From JAEUIX01 sp046156035 (GTDB lineage: Bacteria; Planctomycetota; Phycisphaerae; Phycisphaerales; UBA1924): DNA of 64,000 nucleotides. Below the pieces are notes generated by a model, which saw nothing but the letters and a program-made list of their open reading frames with translations, was not told where the DNA came from and did no database searches. Made by a program: the position numbers and the translations under genes. The stretch spans positions 62,001-126,000 of the forward strand of contig JBJXEW010000014.1 in the NCBI GenBank assembly GCA_046156035.1, given 5' to 3'. Below, one piece after another: positions 1-9,400 of this stretch; position 1 is the first letter of the stretch, and each line of letters opens with the position of its first letter.

Positions 1-1
1 C

Positions 2-169
2 ATCTACCTGGGTGTGCACTGGGACTTTGACGGCGCGGAGGGCTACACCTGCGGAACGGCCCTTGGCGATTGGGCCTACGACCACGCGTTCACGGCGATC
101 CCGGCCCCCGGTGTGGCGGGCGTGCTGGTGACGGGCGCGCTCCTGGGTGCGGCGCGGCGGCGGCGCTGA
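2..169 (+). CDS. PAP2/vanadium haloperoxidase-like protein, C-terminal fragment with PEP-CTERM-type anchor
   Basis: Only the last 55 codons are in the window; the gene runs off the left edge. The visible peptide contains IYLGVHWDFDGAEGY followed by GDWAYDHAF, which resembles the last conserved block of vanadium-dependent haloperoxidase/PAP2-type proteins, where an (S)R-x-YLGVH segment carries the catalytic histidine. It ends with AIPAPGVAGVLVTGALLGA and then ARRRR: a short Pro-containing motif, a hydrophobic stretch and an arginine cluster, the layout of a PEP-CTERM (exosortase) sorting signal. The inferred product is exported and held at the cell surface. It converges on accC with only 3 nt between the stop codons. 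The family assignment rests on a short fragment. Confidence 0.6.
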   Translation: MYLGVHWDFDGAEGYTCGTALGDWAYDHAFTAIPAPGVAGVLVTGALLGAARRRR

Positions 170-172
170 GGG

Positions 173-1513
173 CTACTTGAGCAGGCGCTCAAGGAAGTGG
201 ATGTCCACGCCGCCCTTGCGGAAGTCGGCGTTCTCCATCAACCGCAGGTGGAGGGGGATGGTGGTCTTGATGGGCTCCACCTTGAACTCGCGGAGGGCTC
301 GTGCGGCGCGCTTGAGGCACTGCGTGCGGTCGTCGGCGTGCACGATGAGTTTGGCGACCATGCTGTCGTAGTGCTTGGGCACCACATATCCGGCGTGTAC
401 GTGCGTGTCCATGCGCACGCCAGGGCCGCCGGGCGGCTGCCAGAGGTTCACGGGCCCCGGCTGGGGCATGAAGTTGCGGGCAGGGTCCTCGGCGTTGATG
501 CGGCACTCGAGGGCGTGGCCGCGCACCTTGATGTCGGCCTGCTTGTACGGCAGTTTTTCGCCGGCGGCGACGCGGATCATGGTCTGCACGATGTCGATGC
601 CGGTGATCTCTTCGGTGACGGGGTGCTCTACCTGCACGCGTGTGTTCACTTCCAGCATGTAGAAGTTCTGCTTGCCATCCATCAGGAACTCGACGGTGGC
701 GGCGCCGTGGTACTTGGCCTGCTGGATGAGGCGCACGGCCGCCTCGCAGACGGGCCGGATCGTCTCGCGGTCAAGCCCGGGGCTGGGGGCTTCTTCGATG
801 AGTTTCTGATGGCGCCGCTGCACGCTGCAGTTGCGCTCCCAGAGGTGGACGGCGCTACCGAACTTGTCGCCGAGCACCTGCACCTCGATGTGCTGGGCGT
901 GCTCGAGGAACTTCTCGATGAAGACCGCGCCGTTGCCGAAGGCGGCCTGGGCTTCGGTGCTGGCGGCCTTGAGGTTGGCCCGCAGGGCGGCCTCGTCGTG
1001 GCACACCCGCATGCCGCGCCCGCCGCCGCCGGCGGAGGCCTTGATGATGACGGGGTAGCCGACCTTGGCTGCGATCTTGACGGCTTCTTCCTCATCGTCA
1101 AGGGCATCGGGCGAACCGGGGAAGACGGGGACGCCGGCTTCCTTCGCGGCCTTCTTGCAACTCACCTTGTCGCCCAGGCGGGCCATCGCCTCGGGCGTGG
1201 GGCCGATGAACTCGATCTTGCAGTCGCGGCAGGCCTGGGCGAACTCCGCGCGTTCGGAGAGGAAGCCGTAGCCGGGGTGGATGGCGTCCACGTTGGCGAT
1301 CTCCGCCGCGGAGATGATGCGGCCGATGTTGATGTAACTCTCCTTCGCGGGCGCGGGGCCGATGCAGATGGCCTGGTCGGCCAACTTCAGGTGTGGTGCA
1401 TCGCGGTCGGCCTCGGAGTAGACGCAGACGGCCTCGATGCCCATCTCGCGGCACGCACGGAGGATTCGGAGGGCGATCTCGCCACGGTTTGCGATGAGGA
1501 TTTTGCTGAACAT
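173..1513 (-). CDS. accC: acetyl-CoA carboxylase, biotin carboxylase subunit
   Basis: Biotin carboxylase carboxylates biotin on BCCP at the expense of ATP and bicarbonate, the first step of malonyl-CoA formation for fatty acid synthesis. The 446-residue protein matches the usual family length. It opens with MFSKILIANRGEIALRI, the hallmark N-terminus, carries the ATP-grasp glycine-rich loop KASAGGGGRGMRV and the EHPVTEEITGIDIV block, and ends with the usual C-terminal lid region. The start at 1513 was chosen because the family begins exactly there; an upstream in-frame ATG would add only repeat-derived residues. There is no Shine-Dalgarno in front of it because a short inverted repeat (1514-1633) fills the gap to accB. 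Cotranscription with accB is likely. Confidence 0.97.
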   Translation of the reverse strand: MFSKILIANRGEIALRILRACREMGIEAVCVYSEADRDAPHLKLADQAICIGPAPAKESYINIGRIISAAEIANVDAIHPGYGFLSERAEFAQACRDCKIEFIGPTPEAMARLGDKVSCKKAAKEAGVPVFPGSPDALDDEEEAVKIAAKVGYPVIIKASAGGGGRGMRVCHDEAALRANLKAASTEAQAAFGNGAVFIEKFLEHAQHIEVQVLGDKFGSAVHLWERNCSVQRRHQKLIEEAPSPGLDRETIRPVCEAAVRLIQQAKYHGAATVEFLMDGKQNFYMLEVNTRVQVEHPVTEEITGIDIVQTMIRVAAGEKLPYKQADIKVRGHALECRINAEDPARNFMPQPGPVNLWQPPGGPGVRMDTHVHAGYVVPKHYDSMVAKLIVHADDRTQCLKRAARALREFKVEPIKTTIPLHLRLMENADFRKGGVDIHFLERLLK

Positions 1514-1633
1514 GGAAGGCACTGGGCACTGGGCATCGGGCACTGGTGGATCGAACGTGAACGCGAACAGTTTGGGCGAAGCATCGTGAGCCGGAGCACT
1601 AGTGCCCAGTGCCTAGTGCCCAGTCCCTGCTTC
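1514..1633. repeat. imperfect inverted repeat, GGCACTG family
   Basis: The left arm (1514-1552) holds near-tandem copies of a GGCACTGG unit and the right arm (about 1595-1633) holds the reverse complement, with units such as GTGCCCAGTGCC and TAGTGCCCAGTCC. About 40 bp of unrelated sequence separates the arms. The element fills the whole space between accB and accC. A fragment of the same unit reappears at 6350-6365, after the NHL gene. Confidence 0.7.
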
Positions 1634-2157
1634 TACTCCGGCTTCACCCCGTACAGCGGCTGTCCGTATTCCACGGCCTGCCCGTTCTTCACGAACACCT
1701 GGGCGATGGTGCCGGAGCATTCGGCCTTGATCTCGTTGAAGACCTTCATCGCCTCGATGAGGCAGACGGTGGTGGTCTCGGAGACCTTGACGCCGCTGGC
1801 CACGAACACGGGCGAATCCGGGTTGGGCGACAGATAGACCGTGCCCACCATGGGCGACTTGATGATCGTGAGGCCCGCCGTGGACGGTGCCGCGGGTGCG
1901 GTTGGCGGCGAAGAGGCGGACGCTGGCGCACTCACCGGCGCGGGCCCGGGCGCCTGTGTGCCCGCGGCGGGTGCCGATGCGGCCGGCGCGGGGCCGTTGC
2001 CGCCGCCGTAGTACGCCGGGTTGTGGTTCACGATCGTGGCCGGGCTGGAGCCGCGCCGCACCACGACGGTTTCTTCCTTGTCCTTGAGGTCGATTTCGGT
2101 CAGGTCGTTCTCGACCATCAGGCGAACCAGTTCTTTGAGTTTGCGGATGTCGATCAT
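1633..2157 (-). CDS. accB: acetyl-CoA carboxylase biotin carboxyl carrier protein
   Basis: BCCP carries biotin between the biotin carboxylase and carboxyltransferase halves of acetyl-CoA carboxylase. The protein is 174 residues. The N-terminal helix MIDIRKLKELVRLMVENDL is typical. A Pro/Ala-rich linker covers roughly residues 60-105. The C-terminal biotinyl domain has PMVGTVYLSPNPDSPVFV and CLIEAMKVFNEI, with Lys138 the biotinylated residue. A GAAGAG stretch before the ATG is a modest ribosome-binding site. The order accB-accC is the common bacterial operon arrangement. Confidence 0.96.
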   Translation of the reverse strand: MIDIRKLKELVRLMVENDLTEIDLKDKEETVVVRRGSSPATIVNHNPAYYGGGNGPAPAASAPAAGTQAPGPAPVSAPASASSPPTAPAAPSTAGLTIIKSPMVGTVYLSPNPDSPVFVASGVKVSETTTVCLIEAMKVFNEIKAECSGTIAQVFVKNGQAVEYGQPLYGVKPE

Positions 2158-2181
2158 GGGCTGCTCTTCAATGCGGGAGAG

Positions 2182-2345
2182 TTCACCACAAAGACACAGA
2201 GGTCACAAAGGAAGACCGGGAGACACTGATGCGGCGGGTACAACCGGGGTTGTGCGTCGCGGGGGATTCCATCTGCCACTTTCCGCCTTCATTTGCTCTC
2301 CTTTGCTTGGCCTTCCTTTGTGCCCTTTGTGCCTCTGTGGTTCAG
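2182..2345. repeat. imperfect inverted repeat, CACAAAG family, copy 1
   Basis: The left arm (2182-2218) reads as near-tandem CACAAAG/CACAGAG units starting TTCACCACAAAGACACAGAG. The right arm (2309-2345) is its imperfect reverse complement ending CTTTGTGCCTCTGTGGTTCA. The loop is about 90 bp. It lies in the gap between accB and the aminopeptidase gene. Further copies lie at 9472-9672 and 53175-53413, and a hybrid copy at 54031-54219. Confidence 0.8.
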
Positions 2346-2355
2346 TTGTCGGTGA

Positions 2356-3501
2356 TTACCTCGTCGCCCACTCCAGCGTGGTCGGCAGCGAGCAGAGGTT
2401 CTCGTGCCCGGTCTTCGTAATCAGGAAGTCATCTTCAATGCGCACGCCGCCGATGCCGGGCAGATAGATGCCCGGCTCGATCGTGACGATGTGCCCCGGC
2501 TCCAGCGTGGTGGGCGCGGCCATGTGCGTGACGCGCGGGTCTTCGTGTGCGTCCAGGCCGATGCCGTGGCCCAGGCCGTGCCCGAACTGCTTGCCGTAGC
2601 CCGCCCGCGCGATATGGTTGCGGGCGATGGCGTCGATCTCGCGCGTCGTCTTGCCGGGTGCCAGCGCGGCAGCGGCCAGCAGGTACGCATCGCGGACGAC
2701 CGTGTAGATCTCGCGCACCTTCGCGGGCCACTTGCCCCAGCAGAGGACGCGCGTCTGGTCTCCGTGGTAGCCGTTGTAGACGGCTCCCCAGTCGATGAGC
2801 AGGGGCGAGTTGCGTGTGTGCTTCACTTCGTGCGGTCGGTAGTGGGGGAGCGAGCCGTTGGCCTTGGCGGCGATGATGGTCTCGAAACCGGGCGTGCTGG
2901 AGCCGCGGGTTTTCATCTCGGATTCGAGGATCGCCGCGATGCAGAGTTCGCTGATCGAGCCCTTCTTGCGCAGGGCGGTGTCGATCCGGGGGAGCGTGGC
3001 CTCCAGCGCGGCTTCCTCGATGCGGATCGCCGCGCGGATGAGCGCGATCTCGTGAGCATCTTTCTCGGCGCGAAGTTGGGCAACCAAGCCGGTGGTGGCG
3101 ACGAACTTCACACCCGGCGAGCCCTTGGTCAGCCCCGCGAGGAGGCTGAGCGTGGCGTGCTCGGCTTGCAGGCCCACGCGCCTGAGGCGCGCGTCGGCCA
3201 GCACCTTCCCGACGGCCTCCGCCATGCCGCCGGTGCGGACCACGACGCGGGCCAGGGCCCGGACGGGTTCGAGTTCTTCCACGTAGCGGAAGTCGGAGAT
3301 GATGGTGGGCTTGCCCGAAGCGGGCACCACGAGGTACGAATCGCCCCCGTGGAAGCCGGTGAGATAGGCCACATCGTGGGGTGCCGTAACCAGCAGGGCC
3401 GGGGTGCCGTTGGCCGCCGCGAGCGCACGCAGGCACCGCAGCCTGTGGGCGTGGTCCGCCGCGGCGGGTTTGCGAGCGCTTCGTGAAGATGGGCGGACCA
3501 T
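2356..3501 (-). CDS. M24 family aminopeptidase (Xaa-Pro type)
   Basis: This is a cytosolic metallopeptidase expected to remove N-terminal residues, probably before proline. The 381-residue protein has an N-terminal creatinase-like domain (TPALLVTAPHDVAYLTGFHGG) and a C-terminal pita-bread domain. The metal ligands are recognisable: Asp in LLIDWGAVYNGYHGDQTR (two Asp), His in GHGLGHGIGLDAHE, Glu in TIEPGIYLPG and Glu in VRIEDDF. The start at 3501 gives a short N-terminus. The reading frame stays open further upstream but would overlap the divergent permease gene. A TATCAT box 8 nt before the ATG suggests a leaderless or very short-leader transcript. Substrate preference cannot be fixed from sequence. 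Confidence 0.9.
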   Translation of the reverse strand: MVRPSSRSARKPAAADHAHRLRCLRALAAANGTPALLVTAPHDVAYLTGFHGGDSYLVVPASGKPTIISDFRYVEELEPVRALARVVVRTGGMAEAVGKVLADARLRRVGLQAEHATLSLLAGLTKGSPGVKFVATTGLVAQLRAEKDAHEIALIRAAIRIEEAALEATLPRIDTALRKKGSISELCIAAILESEMKTRGSSTPGFETIIAAKANGSLPHYRPHEVKHTRNSPLLIDWGAVYNGYHGDQTRVLCWGKWPAKVREIYTVVRDAYLLAAAALAPGKTTREIDAIARNHIARAGYGKQFGHGLGHGIGLDAHEDPRVTHMAAPTTLEPGHIVTIEPGIYLPGIGGVRIEDDFLITKTGHENLCSLPTTLEWATR

Positions 3502-3509
3502 GCGTCGTG

Positions 3510-3515
3510 ATGATA
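3510..3515 (-). promoter_or_regulatory. -10-like box TATCAT upstream of the M24 aminopeptidase
   Basis: TATCAT on the minus strand ends 8 nt before the start codon at 3501. No convincing -35 element and no Shine-Dalgarno are seen. The spacing would place the transcription start at or next to the ATG, as at several other genes in this window. Confidence 0.4.
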
Positions 3516-3525
3516 CCGTGTCTTC

Positions 3526-5205
3526 GTGCCGGATGCGAGCGACCGGCACATGGGCACGGAGTCGCGTGGAATGCGTGTGAAATCGGCGCAGATCAAACCA
3601 GAATCGGGTGTGTCGCGACGTCGCACGCTCCGCTGCCTGTCCAGTGATACGGCCGCGGCCATATGTGTTAGTGTTTTGATCGTATGTGGCCTGACCGCCG
3701 GCGGGTGCGCTGCCACAAGGCCTAGGGCGGACTCCTTGGCGGCCACCCTGGTCGTCGCTGGTGTGGTGGGCCTTCTGGCCTGCGGCTTGGCCGTGCCGCT
3801 GGCATGGGTTGCTGCTCAGGCATTGGCCGCGCGAACGCGGTCGCTGGCGTTGGCTGCCCTTGCGCTGCCTCTGCTCCAGCCGGGGTACCTGTGGTACGCG
3901 GGCGTGAGCGCGGCCCGCGGGCCGGGCACGTGGCTGGGAGGCATCATCGAGCGCGGGCCGCAGTGGGTGAACATCGGCATCGGCCAGAGCCTGGCGGTGG
4001 TGGGCGTGGCGGTGAGCATCATGCCGATCGCGGGCGTGCTGCTCGTCGCCGGGTTTGGGACCCTTCCCCGCAGCACGCTGGAGACGTTGCGGCTGGAACC
4101 GTGTGGACCCTTGGTGCGGTGGTGGTTGATGGTCCGCCTGACATGGCGCTCGCTCGCGGGCGCTGCCGCGCTGGGTGCTCTCGTCGCGCTCGGGTCCGCC
4201 GTGCCCCTGCACCTGGCCCAGGTCGATACCTATGCGATTGGCCTGTGGCGGATGATGGACTTGGCCGGGCCCAGCACGAGCGCGGCGGTTGTGTGGGCAG
4301 CGACCCCGCTGGTGCTGGTGGCCGTGGTTGCGGCGTGGGTTCTCTCCGGGCGGCTGTTGAACGCGGGCGACGCGGGCGGCGATGTGGATGCGAGCCCGGC
4401 CGGCGTCGGCGCCAATGCGCTCGCGGCCGCATGGGTCGTGGGGTTGGGTGCCACCGTGCTGCCGGCCGGGCTGCTGGCGGCTTCCCTGCGTGAGAGCGCG
4501 CTGTTGGCGCAGTTCTGGCGAGATTCGGGGGCGGCCGTGGCTCAGAGTCTGTTCGTGGCATCGGCCGTCGGGGCGGTGTGCGGGCTGACGACGGCCGGTG
4601 TGTGGCTGCTGCTGTCAAGCGTGCCCGTGCGCGGCAGCACACGCGGAGCAAGGCGCGGGGTGCTGGCCCGCGGCGTGCTCACACTGGGCCTTGCCTGTGC
4701 CCTCCTGCCGGGCGTGCTCGTGGGGTGGTTGATCCGGCTGGGGGCGACGAAGATCGGCGCGTGGTGGCTTGGGGTGGACGACTTCGTTTCGGGCACGTCG
4801 GCGGGGTTGGTCCTGGGGCACAGCGCGCGGTTTGCGGGGCTGGCGATGGTGATCGGCGTGCTGCTGGCGCGGGCCGAGCCGCGCGGGTTGAAGGAGTTGC
4901 GCGCCAGCGAGGGCGCGGCGGGCTTTGCCGCGTGGTGGCGGTTGTGCCTGCTGCCGGGGTGGAAGCCGCTGGCGGGCGCGGGGCTGGCCGCGATGTCGCT
5001 GTCGATGTTCGAGATCGAGGCGAGCGTGATGCTGCAAGCACCGGGGACGGGTTCGCTGGCGCGGACGCTGCTGGAGCACCTGCACACGCTGCGTGATCAG
5101 CAGTTGGCCGCGGGGGCGGTGAACCTGATGGCGATCGGGCTGGTGCTCGCGGCGGTGAGCGGGTGGTTGGTTGGGCCGCTTGTTGCACGCGGGGCGGAGT
5201 GGTGA
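3526..5205 (+). CDS. two-domain ABC transporter permease (iron(III)/thiamine importer type)
   Basis: A polytopic inner-membrane protein of about 559 residues with many alternating hydrophobic segments and two homologous halves. Each half ends in an EAA-loop-like segment: LETLRLEPCGPLVRWW near residues 185-200, and LRASEGAAGFAAWWRLCLLP near residues 456-475. This is the layout of FbpB/ThiP-type permeases, which import iron(III) or thiamine with a periplasmic binding protein and an ATPase. Neither partner is adjacent; an NHL lipoprotein follows. The start is uncertain: GTG 3526, ATG 3550 and ATG 3571 are all in frame and none has a strong ribosome site. The substrate is unknown. Confidence 0.7.
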   Translation: MPDASDRHMGTESRGMRVKSAQIKPESGVSRRRTLRCLSSDTAAAICVSVLIVCGLTAGGCAATRPRADSLAATLVVAGVVGLLACGLAVPLAWVAAQALAARTRSLALAALALPLLQPGYLWYAGVSAARGPGTWLGGIIERGPQWVNIGIGQSLAVVGVAVSIMPIAGVLLVAGFGTLPRSTLETLRLEPCGPLVRWWLMVRLTWRSLAGAAALGALVALGSAVPLHLAQVDTYAIGLWRMMDLAGPSTSAAVVWAATPLVLVAVVAAWVLSGRLLNAGDAGGDVDASPAGVGANALAAAWVVGLGATVLPAGLLAASLRESALLAQFWRDSGAAVAQSLFVASAVGAVCGLTTAGVWLLLSSVPVRGSTRGARRGVLARGVLTLGLACALLPGVLVGWLIRLGATKIGAWWLGVDDFVSGTSAGLVLGHSARFAGLAMVIGVLLARAEPRGLKELRASEGAAGFAAWWRLCLLPGWKPLAGAGLAAMSLSMFEIEASVMLQAPGTGSLARTLLEHLHTLRDQQLAAGAVNLMAIGLVLAAVSGWLVGPLVARGAEW

Positions 5206-5248
5206 GCCAAAGGGGTGCACACGGAGCGCAGGCCCGGCGCGGTTCGGG

Positions 5249-5254
5249 CATACT
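5249..5254 (+). promoter_or_regulatory. -10-like box CATACT before the NHL lipoprotein gene
   Basis: CATACT is followed by 7 nt and then the ATG at 5262. There is no Shine-Dalgarno, which fits a leaderless start. It lies just past the end of the upstream permease gene. Confidence 0.4.
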
Positions 5255-5261
5255 CGCGTGC

Positions 5262-6359
5262 ATGAGGCGCGGCAGAAGCGAGTTCCGCGCGGTGATGAGG
5301 GCGGTGAGGGCCGCGTTGGTGGTGGTGGGCGTGGGGTGCGGAGCCGCCTGCGACAGGAGTGAGGCGGGCCACGAGCGCGCGGCCAAGCCGCTGAACGTGC
5401 TGGCCACGATCGGCGGCGCGGGGACCACGCCGGGGTTGTTTGTCATCCCCCGCGCCATCACGGGTGACGGCAGGTTCATCTATGTGGTGGACAAGTCCGG
5501 GCGCATCCAGCAGATTGAGCCGGAGACGGGGCGGTGCCTGGCGTGGTGGCCGCTGCCCGAGAGCGCACTGGGCAAGCCGACGGGCATGACGGTGGCGCTG
5601 GCGCCGCCGGGCGTCGGCACGCCGGGGGAGCGTGTGTTGTACGTGGCGGACACGCACTACCACCGCGTGCTGGTCTACCGGTTGCCCGAAGCGGGCACGC
5701 GGAGCGTGGAGGGCGGTGGGCTGTTCGCGGGGCCGCTGGAGGCGAGCACGCCTGAGTTGCTCACGCAATGGGGGGAGTACGGAGAGGGAGACGGCCAGTT
5801 CATTTACGCGACGAGCGTGGCGGTGCTGACGGATGAGCGCGGCGAGCGAGTGGAGCGGTTCTACGTGTCGGAGTACGGCGGGAATGACCGCGTCAGCGTG
5901 TTTGACGGTGCGCGGCGGTTCCTCTTCGCGTTCGGCAAGCCGGGGCTGGGGCCTGGAGCGGAGTTCCAGCGGCCGCAGCAGGTGGTGATCGATAAGGCGC
6001 ACAAGCGGCTGGTGATCGCCGATTCGCGGAACCATCGTCTGGGGCTGTTTACGTACGACGGGGAACTGCTGCGGTGGATCGGTTCGCCGGAGACGGCGGG
6101 CAGCGAGCCGGGCCGCTGGCGGTATCCATGGGGGATGCACCTGCTTGAGGATGGCAGCATGCTGGTCGTGGAGCACGGCAACAACCGCGTGCAACGAGTG
6201 AACCTTCAGAGCGGTGAGAGTTTGGGCGTGTGGGGCAAGGCCGGGCGGCGCGTGGGCGAACTGGCGGAACCGTGGGGCGTGTGGGTGACGGGCGGGCGGG
6301 CGTATGTTGTGGACACGGGCAACCATCGTGTGGTCGCGGTGGAAGGGATTGGGCACTAG
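5262..6359 (+). CDS. NHL-repeat beta-propeller lipoprotein
   Basis: This 365-residue protein starts with a lipoprotein signal: basic residues, the hydrophobic AALVVVGVG, then a GAAC lipobox with Cys near residue 28. The rest is a six-bladed NHL-type propeller. Repeats with the shape R-x-x-x-h-x-D-x-x-N-H-R are visible, for example LVIADSRNHRLGLFTYDGEL, MLVVEHGNNRVQRVNLQSGE and AYVVDTGNHRVVAVEG. Such propellers usually bind other proteins or ligands. It follows the permease by about 56 nt and could be its extracytoplasmic partner, but that is guesswork. The start at 5262 was chosen over an upstream in-frame ATG because it gives a proper signal peptide. Confidence 0.8.
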   Translation: MRRGRSEFRAVMRAVRAALVVVGVGCGAACDRSEAGHERAAKPLNVLATIGGAGTTPGLFVIPRAITGDGRFIYVVDKSGRIQQIEPETGRCLAWWPLPESALGKPTGMTVALAPPGVGTPGERVLYVADTHYHRVLVYRLPEAGTRSVEGGGLFAGPLEASTPELLTQWGEYGEGDGQFIYATSVAVLTDERGERVERFYVSEYGGNDRVSVFDGARRFLFAFGKPGLGPGAEFQRPQQVVIDKAHKRLVIADSRNHRLGLFTYDGELLRWIGSPETAGSEPGRWRYPWGMHLLEDGSMLVVEHGNNRVQRVNLQSGESLGVWGKAGRRVGELAEPWGVWVTGGRAYVVDTGNHRVVAVEGIGH

Positions 6360-6438
6360 GCACTGGTGAAGGCAACAAGGCACGAAGAAGGCACGAAGAA
6401 GGCACGAAGAAGGCACGAAGGCACGAAGGCACGGAGCC
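6350..6438 (+). repeat. tandem GGCACGAAG-type repeat
   Basis: About five to seven near-tandem copies of GGCACGAAG/AAGGCACGAAG follow a short GGCACTAGGCACTGG stretch, in the gap between the NHL gene and the VWA gene. No inverted partner is seen here. Related stretches lie at 15911-15957, 33821-33858 (inside gyrB), 34288-34332, 54172-54219 and 62976-63018. Confidence 0.75.
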
Positions 6439-6466
6439 ACGGATCAGCAGCGGACACGTCATCGCC

Positions 6467-9400
6467 ATGGTGCAGTTCAACCAGCCCTGGTGGCTGGTGT
6501 TGCTGGCACCGGTGGCGGTGCTGGTGGTGTGGCTGGGGCGGCAGTCGCTGTCGGGCCTCGCCACCGCCGCGCGGCGTGTGGCGCTGGCGGTGCGGCTGGT
6601 GGTGGTGGGGCTGCTCATCGCGGCTCTCGCCGAGCCGCAGTGGCGGCGCGAGGGCAAGGGCGTGGCCGTCACGGTGGTGCTGGATGCGAGCCGGTCGGAG
6701 CCGGCATCCACGCAGGCGCGGGCGACGGAGTATCTCAAAGCCGCGGCAGCAACGGCCAAACCGGGGGACCTGCTGGGGCTGGTGACGGCGGCCCGCGATG
6801 CGTATGTGCAGGCCGTGCCGGGGCCGATGCTCACCGGTCAGCCCATTGACCTGCAGTACATCGGGGCGCAGGACGCGACGAACCTGGAGAGCGCAGCGCG
6901 GCTGGCGATGGCGGTGATGAAGCCGGAGACGGCCAACCGCATGTTGATCGTGAGCGACGGGAACGAGACGGTGGGGTCGCTCTTGAGCGTGGCGAAGGCG
7001 GCGAAGGCCGCGGGGATACCCATCGACGTGATCCCGAGCCGGTACTCGTTTGATCGCGAGGTGATTCTGGATCGATTGGTGGCACCGGCGACCGCGCGCC
7101 AGGGCGAGGTGGTGAACCTGCGGGCGGTTCTCACGGCCACGCGCCCCGTGGAGGGGCGGCTGACGGTGACGCTCAACGGCCTGCCGGTGGACCTGGACCC
7201 GGATTCTGACGGGATGGCGGCGCGCGTGAAACTCGATGCGGGCACCAACGTGCAGGTGGTGCCGGTGGCGATACCGGGCACGGGCCCGCAGCGCTTTGAG
7301 GCCGTGTTCGAGCCGCTGAACGCGGACGGCACGGCCATGCAGGGGATGCGCAGCGAGAACAAGCGTGGCCTCGCGGTCACGTTCGTGGGCGGGGAGGGTC
7401 GGCTGCTGGTGCTGGTGAACGCCGAGAACCCGGCCGAGGCGGACGGCGTGGTGGGGTCGCTGAAGGCGGTGGGGATCAGGTCCGAGGTGCGTCCCGCGAC
7501 CGCGCCGTTTGATTCACTCAGCGATCTCGGGCAGTTCGAGGGCGTGATGCTGGTAAACACGCCCGCCAGCCAGTTCACGCAGCAGCAGCAGGAAGAACTC
7601 AAGACGTACGTGCATGATCTGGGCGGCGGCATGATGGTGGTGGGGGGGCCCGAGGCGTTCGGCGCCGGGGGTTGGATCGGTTCGCCGTTGGCCGAGGCGC
7701 TGCCGATCAAACTCGACCCGCCGCAGAAGCGCCAGATGCCGCGCGGGGCGCTGGCGCTGCTGATGCACTCGTGCGAGATGCCGCAGGGCAACTACTGGGG
7801 CCGGCGCACGGCCGAGGCGGCGGTGGAGGCGCTTGCCGCCCAGGACATGGCGGGGATCATCGAGGCGGGCTGGGGCGCGGGCACGGCCGCGTGGACCCAC
7901 CCGCTGAGCATTCTGGGTGACAAGTCGGGGGTCAGGCGCAGCATCCGCAGCATGAACTACGGCGACACGCAGAGTTTCGCGGACATGCTGCAACTGGCGC
8001 TCACGGGCCTGCAGAAGACCGCGGCGGGTCAGAAGCACGTGATCATCATCTCCGATGCCGACCCGCAGGGGCCCAGCGATGCCCTGCTCCAGCAGTTTGT
8101 GGCCAGCAAGGTCACGATCTCCACCGTGGCGGTCTTCCCGCACGTTCAAGGCACGGCCATGAGCGCCGACCTGCAGCGCATGAAACGCATGGCCGAGATC
8201 ACCGGCGGCAACTACCACGAGGTTACGCAGCAGGGTCAACTCAACAGCCTGCCGCAGATCTTCATCAAAGAGGCGCAGACGGTGCGGCGGACACTCATCT
8301 GGGAAGGCGAACCGATCAGCCCGGCGATCGTCGGCGGTCAGATGGACACGCTGAGGGGCTTTACACGCCTGCCGCCGCTGACCGGCTATGTGGTGGGCGC
8401 GGAGCGCGAAGGGTTGGCTCAGGTTGTTCTGCGGGGCGTGGAGAACGACCCCATCATGGCCCAATGGCAGCACGGCCTCGGGCGCGTCATCACGTTCACG
8501 AGCGATGCCGGCGGACGGTGGACCACGGCGTGGACGGCGTGGCCGCAGTTCCGCAGTTTCTGGGGCCAGAGCGCACGATGGATGATGCGACCGGCCCAGA
8601 GCCCCAACGTGCGCGTGACAACCGATGACCGCGGCGACAAGACGCGGATTGTCGTGGAGGCGGTTGACGATGCTGGCGAGCGGCTGAACTTTCTGCGCTG
8701 GCAGGCGCGGGCAGTGAACCCGGACCTTTCAGCGCAGGGGCTGGACCTCAAGCAGGTGGGGCCGGGGCGGTACGAAGCAGAGGTCGATACCTCGGCGAGC
8801 GGGGCGTACGCGCTCAGCATGGGCTTTGAGCGCTTCAACCCCGATGGCACGAGCACACGCGGCAGCGTGCAGGCGGCCGTTACGCGCCCGTTCGCGGATG
8901 AGTTCCGGGCGCTGCGGGATAACGCCGCGCTGCTGGAGCAGGTGGCCAAGGAGACGGGCGGGCGTGTGCTGCGGGGCGACCCGCTGGTGGATGAACCCTG
9001 GAGCCGCGCGGGGCTGAAGAGACCGGTGGCGCTCTTGCCGGTGTGGCTGGCGGTGGCGCTGAGTTCGATCGCGCTGTTTCTGGTGGATGTGGGTGTGCGG
9101 CGCGTGCGGATTGACCTGCGGGCGATTGGGGAGGGGATTGTGGGCCTGTTCAAGGCCCGCAAGGCCAGGGGTGCGGGGGCGCAGATCGATGCGTTGCGGG
9201 GTGCCAAGGACAAGGCCCGCAAGAAGATCGAGGGGAGCGGGAGCACGCGCGGCGTGAAGTTTGAGGCGGATGCGGGGGAGATGAAAGCCGCGCTGAAGCA
9301 GAAGGGACCGACGATTGACACGGGCGGGGAGGGTGCGGGCGGGCCGAGCGCACCCGTGGTGGAGAAGCGCGGGCCCGCACCGGCGGACAAGGCCGGCAAG

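Noticed and set aside
197..1837. 546-codon open frame antisense to accC and accB
   Set aside because: It mirrors two certain genes; the long open frame is a by-product of GC-rich third-codon bias, and the translation shows no family motif.
2229..2420. Short plus-strand frame with signal-like FLCALCASVVQ
   Set aside because: It is only the translation of the right repeat arm and runs into the antisense of the aminopeptidase; kept as evidence for what the repeat can encode, not as a gene.
6368..6436. Possible CRISPR array
   Set aside because: Units are 8-11 nt, contiguous and without spacers; this is a simple tandem repeat, and no cas genes are present.
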